From an uncultured Eubacteriales bacterium (lineage in GTDB: Bacteria > Bacillota > Clostridia > Oscillospirales > Oscillospiraceae): 64,000 nt of DNA. The notes under the pieces are model-generated. The model did no database searches, was not told the origin of the DNA, and saw nothing but the letters and a program-made list of their open reading frames with translations. The stretch's first letter is position 1, and the number at the start of each line of letters is the position of its first letter. Of this stretch, positions 39,968 to 48,324 are shown piece by piece. Location of the stretch: positions 1 through 64,000 of the forward strand of contig ONBX01000009.1 in NCBI GenBank assembly GCA_900316205.1, read 5' to 3'. The position numbers were made by a program, and so were the translations under genes.

Positions 39968-40903
39968 TCAATGATTCAAATCGATCTTCTGATCCTGATA
40001 CTGCTCATTTTTCAGAATCTCCGGATCATTACCTGTAAATGCCTTAGCGGCTTCCTGATCATCCTGCAGCTGCCACATAAACCAGGCCACGACATATCCA
40101 TCTTCTGCGGTTACTGTAAGGCCATGCGATGTATCTTTTCTTCTCGTCATGAGCTTATCGCCGGGAATCTGGTCATAAATAGCATTCAGACCTTCCAGCG
40201 TAATGACAGCATCATCACCGCCTCCTGCTCCGGAGATCAGCATGATCGGGGCCTCGATCCCAGTCACGTCGTATGGCCATTCCAGCGCGAGTGCAACCAG
40301 CTGATTTGTGGGTGATATAGCCACACCGGTTTTATACAAATCCTTGTGGTCCGTGTTTGTCATGGCATTAAAGACAGCTACGCCGCCCTGAGAGTGCCCT
40401 ACAATGCCAATACGGTCAAAGTCTACTTTCTGGTAGAAGATGTTGGTCTGCCCCTCTTCAGCCTTATACTCATTCAGCCTTTCAAGATGCCTGATGCACA
40501 TCTCCGCGCCAAAAGCATTCCATGAATAAGTTTCATCCGTTGCGATAACGATGAAACCATAGGATGCATAAAACTGATGCTGTGCTTTGTTCAGGGAAGC
40601 ACCCTTCCAGCCGGTTCCGTTGCAAATGACAATCACCGGGTACTTCTTATCTGCTGTCTCCAGCTCCTTCGGATAGCTGATCGCATACTTTTCAAAGCCC
40701 TGCATTGTCGTTTCTTCATAATATCCGGTTTCATACGGGCCCTTCTTCAAATAGGCCTCCTCTATTTCTCCTCCGGTTTGAATATCGTTACGATACGTCT
40801 CCTTCAGGGACTGATCTCTGTGTGTCAGCCAGAACAAAAACGCTCCGACTAAAACGAAAAAGACAAGTAAAATGATTCCAATAATCTTCAATGCTTTCTT
40901 CAT
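39968..40903 (-). CDS. Membrane-anchored alpha/beta hydrolase
   Basis: A 311-residue protein with one N-terminal helix (about 5-27, ALKIIGIILLVFFVLVGAFLFWL) and an extracytoplasmic hydrolase domain. The nucleophile motif is GHSQGGVA (about 168-175), with 'ISGAGGGDDA' and 'DTSHGLT' as acid and His candidates. It resembles the chlorophyllase/PET-hydrolase-like dienelactone hydrolases. Base composition is visibly more AT-rich than its neighbours, hinting at separate acquisition. ATG 40903 follows GAGGTGGGTGCT, ten bases after the previous gene's stop. Confidence 0.8.
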   Translation of the reverse strand: MKKALKIIGIILLVFFVLVGAFLFWLTHRDQSLKETYRNDIQTGGEIEEAYLKKGPYETGYYEETTMQGFEKYAISYPKELETADKKYPVIVICNGTGWKGASLNKAQHQFYASYGFIVIATDETYSWNAFGAEMCIRHLERLNEYKAEEGQTNIFYQKVDFDRIGIVGHSQGGVAVFNAMTNTDHKDLYKTGVAISPTNQLVALALEWPYDVTGIEAPIMLISGAGGGDDAVITLEGLNAIYDQIPGDKLMTRRKDTSHGLTVTAEDGYVVAWFMWQLQDDQEAAKAFTGNDPEILKNEQYQDQKIDLNH

Positions 40904-40913
40904 AGCACCCACC

Positions 40914-41903
40914 TCATTTCACCGGCATATATTTTGCCAGATATTCATCGATTGCTTCCATCCAGAGCTTCGATACGGCGCTGTCGTTCTGCAGGCCGTG
41001 GCCGGAGTGCTCCAGCACGAAGTACTTGTAGTCCACGCCGTTTTCTTTCAGCGCCTCTTCCAGACGCAGGGACGCGAGGAAAGGCTGCACCTTGTCGAGA
41101 GCCCCGTAGGCAACTACCGTGGGGATGGGGTTGTTCTCCACCCATTCAGCGGCAGCGATTTCATGGACCTTCTCGCGATAAGAACCATCCTTGATCTCTT
41201 CCGGCGTGATCTCTTTTCCGCTCATGACGCTGAAAAGCCCGGCCCCGGCCTGTCTGGATTCCTCCGTGTCCTGCCCGAGGCCGAAGATGCCCCAGTCCTC
41301 CGCCACAAAGCTGGACGGGCCCACCGCGCCGTAGGTGAAGACCACCGGCACAGGCGCGTCCTTGCCGTCGCGGTAGGCATAGATCATCGCCAGCGCGTGG
41401 CCTGCGGAGCCGCCCGCCATCGCCATTTTGTCGATGTGGTAGCCCGCCGCCTCCGCGGCCTCGATCACTTTGGGCACGGCGGCCTTGATCTCGTTGGACT
41501 GGGAGAGGACGCTGGCCTCCGGATGCTCCTCTGTGCGGAGCGTATAGTTGATGCCGGCCGCCACGTAGCCCTTGCCGCACAGCCAGGCGAGGGTGGACCT
41601 GTCGTCTGCCTTGTCGCCGGAGGTGAAGCCGCCGGCGTGGAGGTAGACGACCAGACCGTATGAGTCCTTCGTGCCGTCCTTCGGCAGATAGAGGTCGAAC
41701 CTGTTCGCTTCGCCCTCTCCGTAGGGCAGGTCACTTTTCAGCGTGCCGAGCTCATCGCTCCAAGTCACGGCGTATTTCTGCGCCCATGCCGGCTTGATCG
41801 CGACCTTGGACACGACACCCGCGCCGAAAGCCAGTACAAAAATCAAGATTCCAAGTCCGACAGACACAACTCTCACCTTCTTTTCCTTCTTCGTCTTGCT
41901 CAC
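40914..41903 (-). CDS. Membrane-anchored esterase/lipase (HSL-type)
   Basis: A 329-residue protein. The N-terminal helix (about 11-35, VVSVGLGILIFVLAFGAGVVSKV) anchors an outer alpha/beta-hydrolase domain with the oxyanion motif 'VYLHAGGFTSGDKAD', nucleophile GGSAGHALA (about 161), 'AYGALDKVQP' acid and 'LEHSGHGL' His. The start is GTG 41903, which overlaps the stop of the 44-residue gene upstream; GGAGGTGACTTCCT supplies the RBS. It pairs with the next hydrolase in a leftward operon that ends at 39968. The substrate is unknown; surface esters of plant oligosaccharides are plausible from context. Confidence 0.82.
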   Translation of the reverse strand: MSKTKKEKKVRVVSVGLGILIFVLAFGAGVVSKVAIKPAWAQKYAVTWSDELGTLKSDLPYGEGEANRFDLYLPKDGTKDSYGLVVYLHAGGFTSGDKADDRSTLAWLCGKGYVAAGINYTLRTEEHPEASVLSQSNEIKAAVPKVIEAAEAAGYHIDKMAMAGGSAGHALAMIYAYRDGKDAPVPVVFTYGAVGPSSFVAEDWGIFGLGQDTEESRQAGAGLFSVMSGKEITPEEIKDGSYREKVHEIAAAEWVENNPIPTVVAYGALDKVQPFLASLRLEEALKENGVDYKYFVLEHSGHGLQNDSAVSKLWMEAIDEYLAKYMPVK

Positions 41904-42034
41904 AGGAAGTCACCTCCGAACAGCGTTCCGCCCAGCAGCAGGTTCATCCCTGCCCGGACCGCCAGCCGTCCCAGCACGAAGGCCACGACCATAATGATGG
42001 CAATGATGATGATTCGTTTCGCAGTGATGGACAT
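41900..42034 (-). CDS. 44-aa single-pass membrane peptide
   Basis: A short frame from ATG 42034 after CAGGAGGTTTAGAT. It encodes a peptide with one clear hydrophobic helix (AKRIIIIAIIMVVAFVLG, about 5-22) and a Gly-rich tail (LLLGGTLFGGDFL). Its stop overlaps the GTG start of the membrane esterase (GTGA), a coupling that strongly supports translation. No family is recognised; it may assist insertion or assembly of the following membrane-anchored enzymes. Confidence 0.7.
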   Translation of the reverse strand: MSITAKRIIIIAIIMVVAFVLGRLAVRAGMNLLLGGTLFGGDFL

Positions 42035-42156
42035 ATCTAAACCTCCTGTAATGAGTGAACGACGGTGCAAAATGCTGATATTTAACCAAGGGTCTCACAC
42101 TTGGCGGCGTGAAGGGCTGAAAAGCAAGGATGAATGTTTGATGGGAAGAAGCAGGT

Positions 42157-43230
42157 TCAGTCTTTTGCTGCCTGTAGGCGCCGGTATTCCTTCGGCGTCA
42201 GGCCATAGTGCGCCTTGAACAGCTTGTAGAAATGGGTCAAATTGCTAAACTGCAGTTCAGCGGCGATTTGAGCGGTGGTGAGCTTGCTGCGCAGCAGCAG
42301 CTCCGCAGCCGCCTTCATTGTAAAGGTCATGCTGTAGTCAAACAGACTCTTGCCCGTGTACTTTTTGACGATGCGGCCGAGATAGGAGCCGTTGTAGTTG
42401 AGGACCTGCGCCAGCTCCGCGTTGGTGATGCGCCCGCTGCGCTCGCTGAGGATACGGTCGATGCGTGAAAACAGCAGCGAATCGACATTGCTTTGCGCGG
42501 TGACATGCTCGGCATGGTAACAGTTCGGGTCGCAGAGAATACCGATAAAACGGCTGAGCAGCTCCAGCAGCCGAAAGCTCGCCCCGTATTCCGGAACGAT
42601 CAGCGTCATCAGCAGGTCTTCAAAGATCTGATGCACCGGCGCGACCTGCTCCGTCTGTGTGATCTTGGGGATGAAGTCCAGGAAGTCCTTGGCGTCGGAG
42701 TCGCTCTCGTCCAGATTTTGCTGGAAAAAATCGAAAATCAGGTTCTCGAACAGCTTCTTTTCACCGGGAAAAAGCAGCGGCCGCCCGTCGTTCATGAGCT
42801 TTCGGACAAAACGCGGGCTGATCGACAAAAAGATGCAGGTATAGTCGGAGGAAAACTCCTCGGTATGCAGGGTGTTGCGGTTCATCAGGCAGCAGCTTCC
42901 GGTGGGATAAAAATACCGCTTTCCCTCCACGATCTGATACATGCTGCCTTCGAGCACATAGGTAAACTCAAAGCAGTTGTGCTGGTGCTGACTCTGCCGT
43001 TCGCGGCCTTTGATGGAGGCGGCGGAGGGAACGAGCAGCTGAGACTCCGGTGTGTAAAGAGAAAAGAAGGTCTTCTCGGGATGCGCCGCCTGTACGGACA
43101 TCAGCATCAGGAAAAAGGGGACAAGGCTTTCCTGATAAAAAACAGCCTCGTTTCCCGTGCTGTGAAAGGCGACGATATCCTCATATTTTTGCTTCCCGGC
43201 CAGCGGGATCGCGTTGATGCTTATCTTCAT
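42157..43230 (-). CDS. AraC-family transcriptional regulator
   Basis: A 357-residue regulator. It has an N-terminal cupin-like ligand domain ('RQSQHQHNCFEFTYVLEGSMYQIVEGKRYFYPTGSCCLMNRNTLH'), a helical middle, and two C-terminal HTH motifs (about 258-355, 'ITNAELAQVLNYNGSYLGRIVKKYTGKSLFDY' and 'LTTAQIAAELQFSNLTHFYKLFKAHYGLTPKEYRRL'). It diverges from the eight-gene sugar operon and is its likely activator. ATG 43230 has only a weak RBS, so the start is tentative. Repeated TATGATA sites lie between the two genes. Confidence 0.9.
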   Translation of the reverse strand: MKISINAIPLAGKQKYEDIVAFHSTGNEAVFYQESLVPFFLMLMSVQAAHPEKTFFSLYTPESQLLVPSAASIKGRERQSQHQHNCFEFTYVLEGSMYQIVEGKRYFYPTGSCCLMNRNTLHTEEFSSDYTCIFLSISPRFVRKLMNDGRPLLFPGEKKLFENLIFDFFQQNLDESDSDAKDFLDFIPKITQTEQVAPVHQIFEDLLMTLIVPEYGASFRLLELLSRFIGILCDPNCYHAEHVTAQSNVDSLLFSRIDRILSERSGRITNAELAQVLNYNGSYLGRIVKKYTGKSLFDYSMTFTMKAAAELLLRSKLTTAQIAAELQFSNLTHFYKLFKAHYGLTPKEYRRLQAAKD

Positions 43231-43246
43231 GATGATCACCCATGTG

Positions 43247-43376
43247 AAATATATCATATATCGGTGCAGACTTGCAACGCCGTGGCGTAATATGATAGTA
43301 AATAGCGTCATAAAAGTCGAGATATGATAGTATTTTGCTGGAAGAAAAATACGAAGTCGTAATATGATATAAAATA
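43247..43376. promoter_or_regulatory. Four repeated ATATGATA sites, putative AraC-protein operators
   Basis: Three direct copies of a ~19-bp motif, CGTAATATGATAGTAAATA-like, start at 43286, 43318 and 43358 (spacing 32 and 40). A fourth, inverted copy (CGATATATGATATATTT on the minus strand) is at 43247-43263, just upstream of the AraC start. The arrangement fits an AraC-type activator and autoregulator. The TATGATA cores could also serve as -10 elements. Confidence 0.65.
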
Positions 43377-43377
43377 T

Positions 43378-43426
43378 ACGGCCTGCCGGTCGATGGGTGA
43401 CATTGTCCGGCAGGCCGTTTCTTTTT
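43378..43426 (+). terminator. Strong intrinsic terminator in the leader of the sugar operon
   Basis: ACGGCCTGCCGG (43378-43389) and CCGGCAGGCCGT (43407-43418) form a perfect 12-base stem followed by TTCTTTTT. No rightward gene precedes it, so it is placed to attenuate transcripts started in the repeat region before they enter the epimerase-isomerase operon. Confidence 0.75.
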
Positions 43427-43465
43427 ATGATATTGTCAGCAAATCATGATACGAGTGAAAAAGGG

Positions 43466-44452
43466 GTGTTTCATACGCAGGAGATCATCAGACAGGGCTA
43501 TATCGGCAATCCCGCGCAGCTCGTGACGCTTCGCCGCGTGACCGTGAACGAAGGAAAGGCGCGCGGCACCCAAATCATCGAGGTCAAAACGGCGGGCGGT
43601 TTGGAGCTGGACATTCTTCCGGACGCCGGACTGGACATCGGACAGACGCGGTACAGGGGCGTCAATATGAGCTGGATGAGCAAGAACGGCTACGACAGCC
43701 CGGCGGCCATCCATCCCCATGAGACCGAGTTCGTCAACACCTTCCCCGGCGGGCTGCTGTACACCTGCGGTCTGCGCTCGGCGGGCCCGGCCAACCGGGA
43801 CGGCGGCGAGTGGCACCCGCTGCACGGCAGATACCACAGCCTGCAGGCCGAACAGGTTTGCGCGGAGATCGCGGACGGCGAGATCGTTGTAAAAGGCACG
43901 ATCCGCGAAACGGCGCTCTTCGGGTACTGTCTCGAGGTGAAGCGCACGATTCGCATCCCGGCCTTCGGCGCATCGGTCACGGTGCAGGACACGGTCACGA
44001 ATCAGACGCCGCGGGACGAGGAGATTATGCAGATCTACCACTGCAACTTCGGTTATCCGCTGCTGAGCGAAAAGGCACGGCTGGTGCTGCCTTCCGCGCG
44101 GGAGACCGTTCCCCGCACAGACTTCGCCAGGACCGGCCTCGGACGGGAGTGCGAGTTCGAAAAGCCCGTTCCCGGTGAGGAAGAACGCGTGTTCTTCCAG
44201 AAGATGCGGAGCGAATTCTGGGCAAGGCTTCAAAACCCGGCGCTGGGCGTGAACATGACGATCTCCTGGTCGGGCGACACGCTCCCGATCCTGTCCCAGT
44301 GGCGCAGCATGGCCGGCGGCGATTACGTCCTCGGCCTGGAGCCCACCAACTGTTATATCATGGGTCGCCATGACGAGAGGGAAAACGGCACACTGCCGGT
44401 GCTCAAAGCGTGGGAGAGCGTGACCAATACAGTAAAAATCGAATTTGAATAA
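43466..44452 (+). CDS. Aldose 1-epimerase-like protein (DUF4432)
   Basis: About 328 residues of galactose-mutarotase fold. 'TQIIEVKTAGGLELDILPDAGLDIGQTRYRGVNMSWMS' is the DUF4432 signature. Conserved His and Glu appear in 'GEWHPLHGRYHSL' and 'IYHCNFGYPLL', and 'VLGLEPTNCYIMG' holds the catalytic Glu. It probably equilibrates sugar anomers ahead of the isomerase. The start is uncertain: in-frame GTG 43397 and ATG 43427 lie within or at the tail of the leader terminator, so GTG 43466, after AAAAAGGG, is chosen; it fits the family's N-terminus. Confidence 0.8.
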   Translation: MFHTQEIIRQGYIGNPAQLVTLRRVTVNEGKARGTQIIEVKTAGGLELDILPDAGLDIGQTRYRGVNMSWMSKNGYDSPAAIHPHETEFVNTFPGGLLYTCGLRSAGPANRDGGEWHPLHGRYHSLQAEQVCAEIADGEIVVKGTIRETALFGYCLEVKRTIRIPAFGASVTVQDTVTNQTPRDEEIMQIYHCNFGYPLLSEKARLVLPSARETVPRTDFARTGLGRECEFEKPVPGEEERVFFQKMRSEFWARLQNPALGVNMTISWSGDTLPILSQWRSMAGGDYVLGLEPTNCYIMGRHDERENGTLPVLKAWESVTNTVKIEFE

Positions 44453-44519
44453 CACCTCATCCGGCGCTGCGCGCCACCTTCCCCTCCAAGGGAAGGCAGA
44501 TTTGAAAGGAGAATTTGGA

Positions 44520-45920
44520 ATGAAGAAAATGACCTTTGCCCTGGCTTTCTGCAACCGCGGCTTCATGCCCGGGGAACTGATCTACGGCGCCCGTGAGGAT
44601 ATGGTGAAGGCGGTCACCGACGCCGGGTACGACTACATCATGATGGACGCTGAGCTTACCCGTTACGGCGGCATCGAGACACGCGACGAGGGCCTCCTGT
44701 ATGCCAAGTGGCTCAAACAGCACGAGGGCGAGTATGACGGCGTGATCTTTTCCATGCCGATCTTCGCCGATGAAAACGGCGCCATCACCGCGCTGCAGGA
44801 CGCGGGCGTGCCCATCCTCATGCAGGCCTATCCCGATGAGATCGGCAAGATGGACTTTGCCCACCGCCGCGACGCTTACTGCGGCAAGTTCTCCGTGACC
44901 GATGTGTTCACCCAGTACGGCGTGCCCTTCACGGTGCTCAAGCCCCATGTGGTGCATCCGCTTTCTCCGAAGTTTCAGGAGAATCTGCGGGACTTCGCGG
45001 CCATCTGCCGCGTCGTCAACGGCATGAAGCGCTTCAACCTCGGCTGCATCGGCGCGCGCACCACAGCCTTCAAAACCGTGCGCTTTGACGAGATCGCCCT
45101 GCAGAAGCACGGCATCAATGTGGAGAGCTTCGACCTGAGCGAGGTCTTTGACAAGATCGCCGCGAAAAAGGACGACGATCCCGCTGTCGCCGCCAAGATC
45201 GAGCACCTGAAGAATTACACAGATTTTTCCCGTGTTCCCGAGAAGAACATGCTCAACCTCGGCAAGCTGGCCGTGGTCATCGACGAGTACATCGAGACCT
45301 ACCATCTGGACGCGCTGGCGCTGCGCTGCTGGAACGAGATGGAGAGCCATTTGCGCATCTGCCCCTGCGTGCTGCTCAGCGAGCTGAACGATCGCGGCAT
45401 CGTGGCCTCCTGCGAGATCGACATGTGCTCCGCCGTCTGCATGCGCGCCATGAACCTTGCCACCGAGCAGCCCACGGCCGTCCTCGACTGGAACAACAAC
45501 TACGGCGACGATGAGAACAAGGTCATCCTCTTCCACTGCGGCCCGGTAGCCCAGGGATTGATGACCTGCAAGGGCACCGTCACCAATCACAAGATGTTCG
45601 ACAAGACCGATCCCGGTTCCGGCTGGGGCTGCAACGAGGGGCGGATCAAGGCCATGCCCATCACCATCTCCAATTGCCAGACCAAAGATGGCAAGATCGT
45701 GATCTACGCCTCCGAGGCGGAATTCACCGACGACCCCATTGAAGACGGCTACTTCGGCGTGGCCGGCGTAGCCCAGATCCCCGACCTGCAGAACAAGCTC
45801 ATCAAGCTGGCCAAGGGCGGCTTCAAGCACCACACTGCCATCGGCAACGGCCATGTGAAGGATATTCTCAAGGAGGCCTTTACCACCTATCTGCACTACG
45901 ACTGGGTGGAGATCGAGTAA
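44520..45920 (+). CDS. L-fucose/L-arabinose isomerase family protein
   Basis: A 466-residue protein of COG2407-type sugar isomerases. An N-terminal Rossmann-like part ('LIYGAREDMVKAVTDAGYDYIMMDAELT') and middle region with 'NLGCIGARTTAF' precede the metal-binding C-terminal part ('ALRCWNEMESHLRICPCVLLSELNDRGIVASCEIDM' containing the Glu and Asp ligands, and 'HCGPVAQGLM'). It converts an aldose to a ketose; which sugar is unknown, since this family includes enzymes beyond fucose. AAAGGAG precedes ATG 44520. A short GC-rich hairpin repeat fills the gap after the epimerase gene. The kinase and aldolase downstream complete a pathway. Confidence 0.85.
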   Translation: MKKMTFALAFCNRGFMPGELIYGAREDMVKAVTDAGYDYIMMDAELTRYGGIETRDEGLLYAKWLKQHEGEYDGVIFSMPIFADENGAITALQDAGVPILMQAYPDEIGKMDFAHRRDAYCGKFSVTDVFTQYGVPFTVLKPHVVHPLSPKFQENLRDFAAICRVVNGMKRFNLGCIGARTTAFKTVRFDEIALQKHGINVESFDLSEVFDKIAAKKDDDPAVAAKIEHLKNYTDFSRVPEKNMLNLGKLAVVIDEYIETYHLDALALRCWNEMESHLRICPCVLLSELNDRGIVASCEIDMCSAVCMRAMNLATEQPTAVLDWNNNYGDDENKVILFHCGPVAQGLMTCKGTVTNHKMFDKTDPGSGWGCNEGRIKAMPITISNCQTKDGKIVIYASEAEFTDDPIEDGYFGVAGVAQIPDLQNKLIKLAKGGFKHHTAIGNGHVKDILKEAFTTYLHYDWVEIE

Positions 45921-45942
45921 CTTTTTCTTGAAAGAAAAAGTT
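45919..45942 (+). other. Short hairpin after the isomerase gene
   Basis: AACTTTTTCTT pairs with AAGAAAAAGTT over a two-base centre, starting at the isomerase stop codon. It is AT-rich and lacks a U-tract after the stem, so it may only modulate downstream expression. Confidence 0.5.
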
Positions 45943-45982
45943 ACCAAAAAGAACTTCAATGCTTGAATTGGTGGTTGATAGT

Positions 45983-47443
45983 ATGAAAATCGCTGGTTTG
46001 GACATCGGCACCACCGGCTGCAAGCTGACGGTGTTCGATGAGAAGGGACAGCAGCTGGGCAAGGCCTATCGGGACTATCCCGTGCGCCGCGCGGTCAGCG
46101 GCCACGAGATCGACATTTCCACGATGATGGACAGCGTCTACGCGGTCATCGAGGAGATGGCCGCGCAGATCCCTGATATCGGAGGCATCGGCGTCACCAG
46201 CTTCGGTGAGACCTTCGTCATGACCAACGACGCCGGCGAGCCGCTGCACAACGCCATGCTCTATACCGACCCGCGAGGCGCGGAGGAGTGCGCGGAGCTG
46301 TCAGAAAAGCTGGGCGCGGATCACATCGTGCAGATCACCGGCCTCGCGCCTCATGAGATGTATTCCATTTCCAAGATGATGTGGATCAAAAAGCACCGCC
46401 CGGAGGTCTATGCAGCGGCGAAGCGCATCCATCTGATTGAGGATTATGTGGTCTGGCATCTGACAGGTATGGCGCAGATCGACTACTCGCTGGCAACCCG
46501 CACGATGGCCTTCGACATCCATTCATTAACCTGGAGCAAGGAGATCTTCGAAGCCGCGGGGATCGACGCGTCGCTCATGAGTGAGCCCGTCCCCACGGGG
46601 ACGAGCGCAGGAACGATCACGCTGGCCGCCGCCCAGCGGACGGGCCTGAACCCGGACTGCGTGATCGTCTCTGTTTCCCACGACCAGGTCTCCGCCGCGG
46701 TCGGCGCGGGCGCTTTTGACGGCTCTGTCGCCGTGGACGGCGCGGGCACGGTGGAGTGCCTGACTCCGATCTACGACAGCATCCCGGAGATCGGCGTGAT
46801 GGCCAAAGGCTTTTTCTCCGTGGTGCCCTATGTGGTACCCGGCAAATATGTGGCATATGCCTTCTCCTATACCGGCGGCGCGCTGATCCAATGGGCGATG
46901 GAGACCTTCGGCAGGGGCGAAAGCAACGAGAGCATGGAGAAGGCCTACGGCAGGGATGAGCCGACGGGTCTGCTGGTGCTGCCGCACTTTGCGGGCGCGG
47001 CCACGCCCTATATGGACACCGGCTCCAAGGGTGCGATCCTCGGTCTGACCACGGCCACGACCGCGGCGGACATCTACCGCGCCTGTATGGAGGGCGTGGC
47101 CTATGAGATGCGCATCAATTACGAGGCGCTTTCAAGCTCCGGCATCCGCTTTGAAAAGCTCAACGCCACGGGCGGCGGGGCCAGATCGAAGCTTTGGATG
47201 CAGATGAAGGCCGATGTGCTGAACCTGCCGATCACGGCGCTCAAAACCGTGGACGCGGGCACCGTCGGCTCGGCCATGCTGACCGGCGTCGCGGCGGGGC
47301 TGTTCACCGACCTGAACGACGCCGCCGCGCACATGGTGCAGGAGACGGAGACCTATAATCCCAGAGCGGAAATGCACGAGAAGTACATGAAAATTTATGA
47401 GCGGTACAAGAGCGTTTACAACGCCGTCCGTCCGCTGATGTGA
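45983..47443 (+). CDS. FGGY-family sugar kinase
   Basis: A 486-residue carbohydrate kinase. The first phosphate loop is 'KIAGLDIGTTGCKLTVFD', the substrate region 'GVTSFGETFVMTNDAGEPLHNAMLYTDPR', and the catalytic Asp lies in 'VSVSHDQVSAAVGAGAFD'. The second phosphate and adenosine motifs are 'AVDGAGTVECLTP' and 'KLNATGGGARSKLWMQMKADVLNLPI'. It phosphorylates the ketose made by the preceding isomerase, presumably at C1 by analogy with rhamnulose and fuculose kinases. ATG 45983 follows GGTGG; the in-frame ATG at 45959 is less well placed. The aldolase gene follows ten bases later. Confidence 0.92.
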   Translation: MKIAGLDIGTTGCKLTVFDEKGQQLGKAYRDYPVRRAVSGHEIDISTMMDSVYAVIEEMAAQIPDIGGIGVTSFGETFVMTNDAGEPLHNAMLYTDPRGAEECAELSEKLGADHIVQITGLAPHEMYSISKMMWIKKHRPEVYAAAKRIHLIEDYVVWHLTGMAQIDYSLATRTMAFDIHSLTWSKEIFEAAGIDASLMSEPVPTGTSAGTITLAAAQRTGLNPDCVIVSVSHDQVSAAVGAGAFDGSVAVDGAGTVECLTPIYDSIPEIGVMAKGFFSVVPYVVPGKYVAYAFSYTGGALIQWAMETFGRGESNESMEKAYGRDEPTGLLVLPHFAGAATPYMDTGSKGAILGLTTATTAADIYRACMEGVAYEMRINYEALSSSGIRFEKLNATGGGARSKLWMQMKADVLNLPITALKTVDAGTVGSAMLTGVAAGLFTDLNDAAAHMVQETETYNPRAEMHEKYMKIYERYKSVYNAVRPLM

Positions 47444-47452
47444 GGGATGAAT

Positions 47453-48289
47453 ATGCTTGTTAACCTGGTTGAAATACTGAAGCTTGCGGAAGAAAAGAAA
47501 TGCGCGGTCGGCGCGTTCAATACTCCCAATCTGGAGTGCGTCAACGCCGTGATCGACGCGGCGGAGAAGCTGGATGTTCCCGTCATCATCTCCCACGCAG
47601 AGCTGCACGAGGAGGTGTCGCCCCTTTATAAGATCGGCCCCGTGATGGTGCAGGCGGCAAAAGCGGCCAGAGTGCCGGTCTGCGTCCACCTTGACCACTG
47701 TGAAACGCTGGACTACATGGCGCAGGCGCTGGAGCTCGGCTTCACCGGCGTGATGTATGACGGCAGCACCCTGCCTTATGAGGAAAACCTCGCCAACACG
47801 AAGAAGGCCGTCGCCATGGCAAAGGCCTGCAACTGCGGCGTGGAGGCGGAGCTGGGCGCCCTGGCCTCCCGTGAAGGGGGAGCTGCCAGTGCCTCCGGCC
47901 CGGTCTATACCGATCCCGATGAAGCCGTCGTTTTCTGCAGAGAAACCGGCATCGACGCGCTGGCACCCAGCTTCGGCACGGCGCACGGCATCTATAAATC
48001 CAAGCCCGTCCTCGACCTTGAGCGGGTAAAAGTGATCGCCGAAAAAACCGGCCTGCCTCTTGTGATGCACGGCGGTTCGGGCGTCAGCCCCGAGGACTAC
48101 CGCACCGGTATTCGAAACGGCTTACGCAAGATCAACTACTACAGCTACATGTCCAAGGCCGGCACCAACGCGGTGAAGGAGCTGCTCGAAAAGCAGGACG
48201 TGACCTTCTTCCACGATCTCGCCCTCGCCGCTCAGAAGGCCATGCAGGCCGACGCCGAAAAGGCCATGCGCGTTTTCGCGGGGCTTTGA
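47453..48289 (+). CDS. Class II ketose-bisphosphate aldolase (fructose-bisphosphate aldolase family)
   Basis: A 278-residue zinc aldolase. 'EKKCAVGAFNTPNLE' is the conserved start, 'VPVCVHLDHCET' holds the first Zn His and the catalytic Asp, 'FGTAHGIYK' the second His, and 'VMHGGSGVS' the third with the phosphate-binding Gly loop. It should split the ketose phosphate into DHAP and an aldehyde. Use of an FBA-type rather than a fuculose/rhamnulose class II aldolase is notable. ATG 47453 is chosen with GAGGGATGA upstream; ATG 47447 is too near the RBS. Confidence 0.92.
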   Translation: MLVNLVEILKLAEEKKCAVGAFNTPNLECVNAVIDAAEKLDVPVIISHAELHEEVSPLYKIGPVMVQAAKAARVPVCVHLDHCETLDYMAQALELGFTGVMYDGSTLPYEENLANTKKAVAMAKACNCGVEAELGALASREGGAASASGPVYTDPDEAVVFCRETGIDALAPSFGTAHGIYKSKPVLDLERVKVIAEKTGLPLVMHGGSGVSPEDYRTGIRNGLRKINYYSYMSKAGTNAVKELLEKQDVTFFHDLALAAQKAMQADAEKAMRVFAGL

Positions 48290-48324
48290 AACTCAGCAAA
48301 CAATTCTTTGAGAGGAGACAAAAA

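Noticed and set aside
44453..44500. A riboswitch in the gap after the epimerase gene
   Set aside because: The sequence is a short GC-rich hairpin repeat of the type found elsewhere in the window, with no recognisable aptamer fold.
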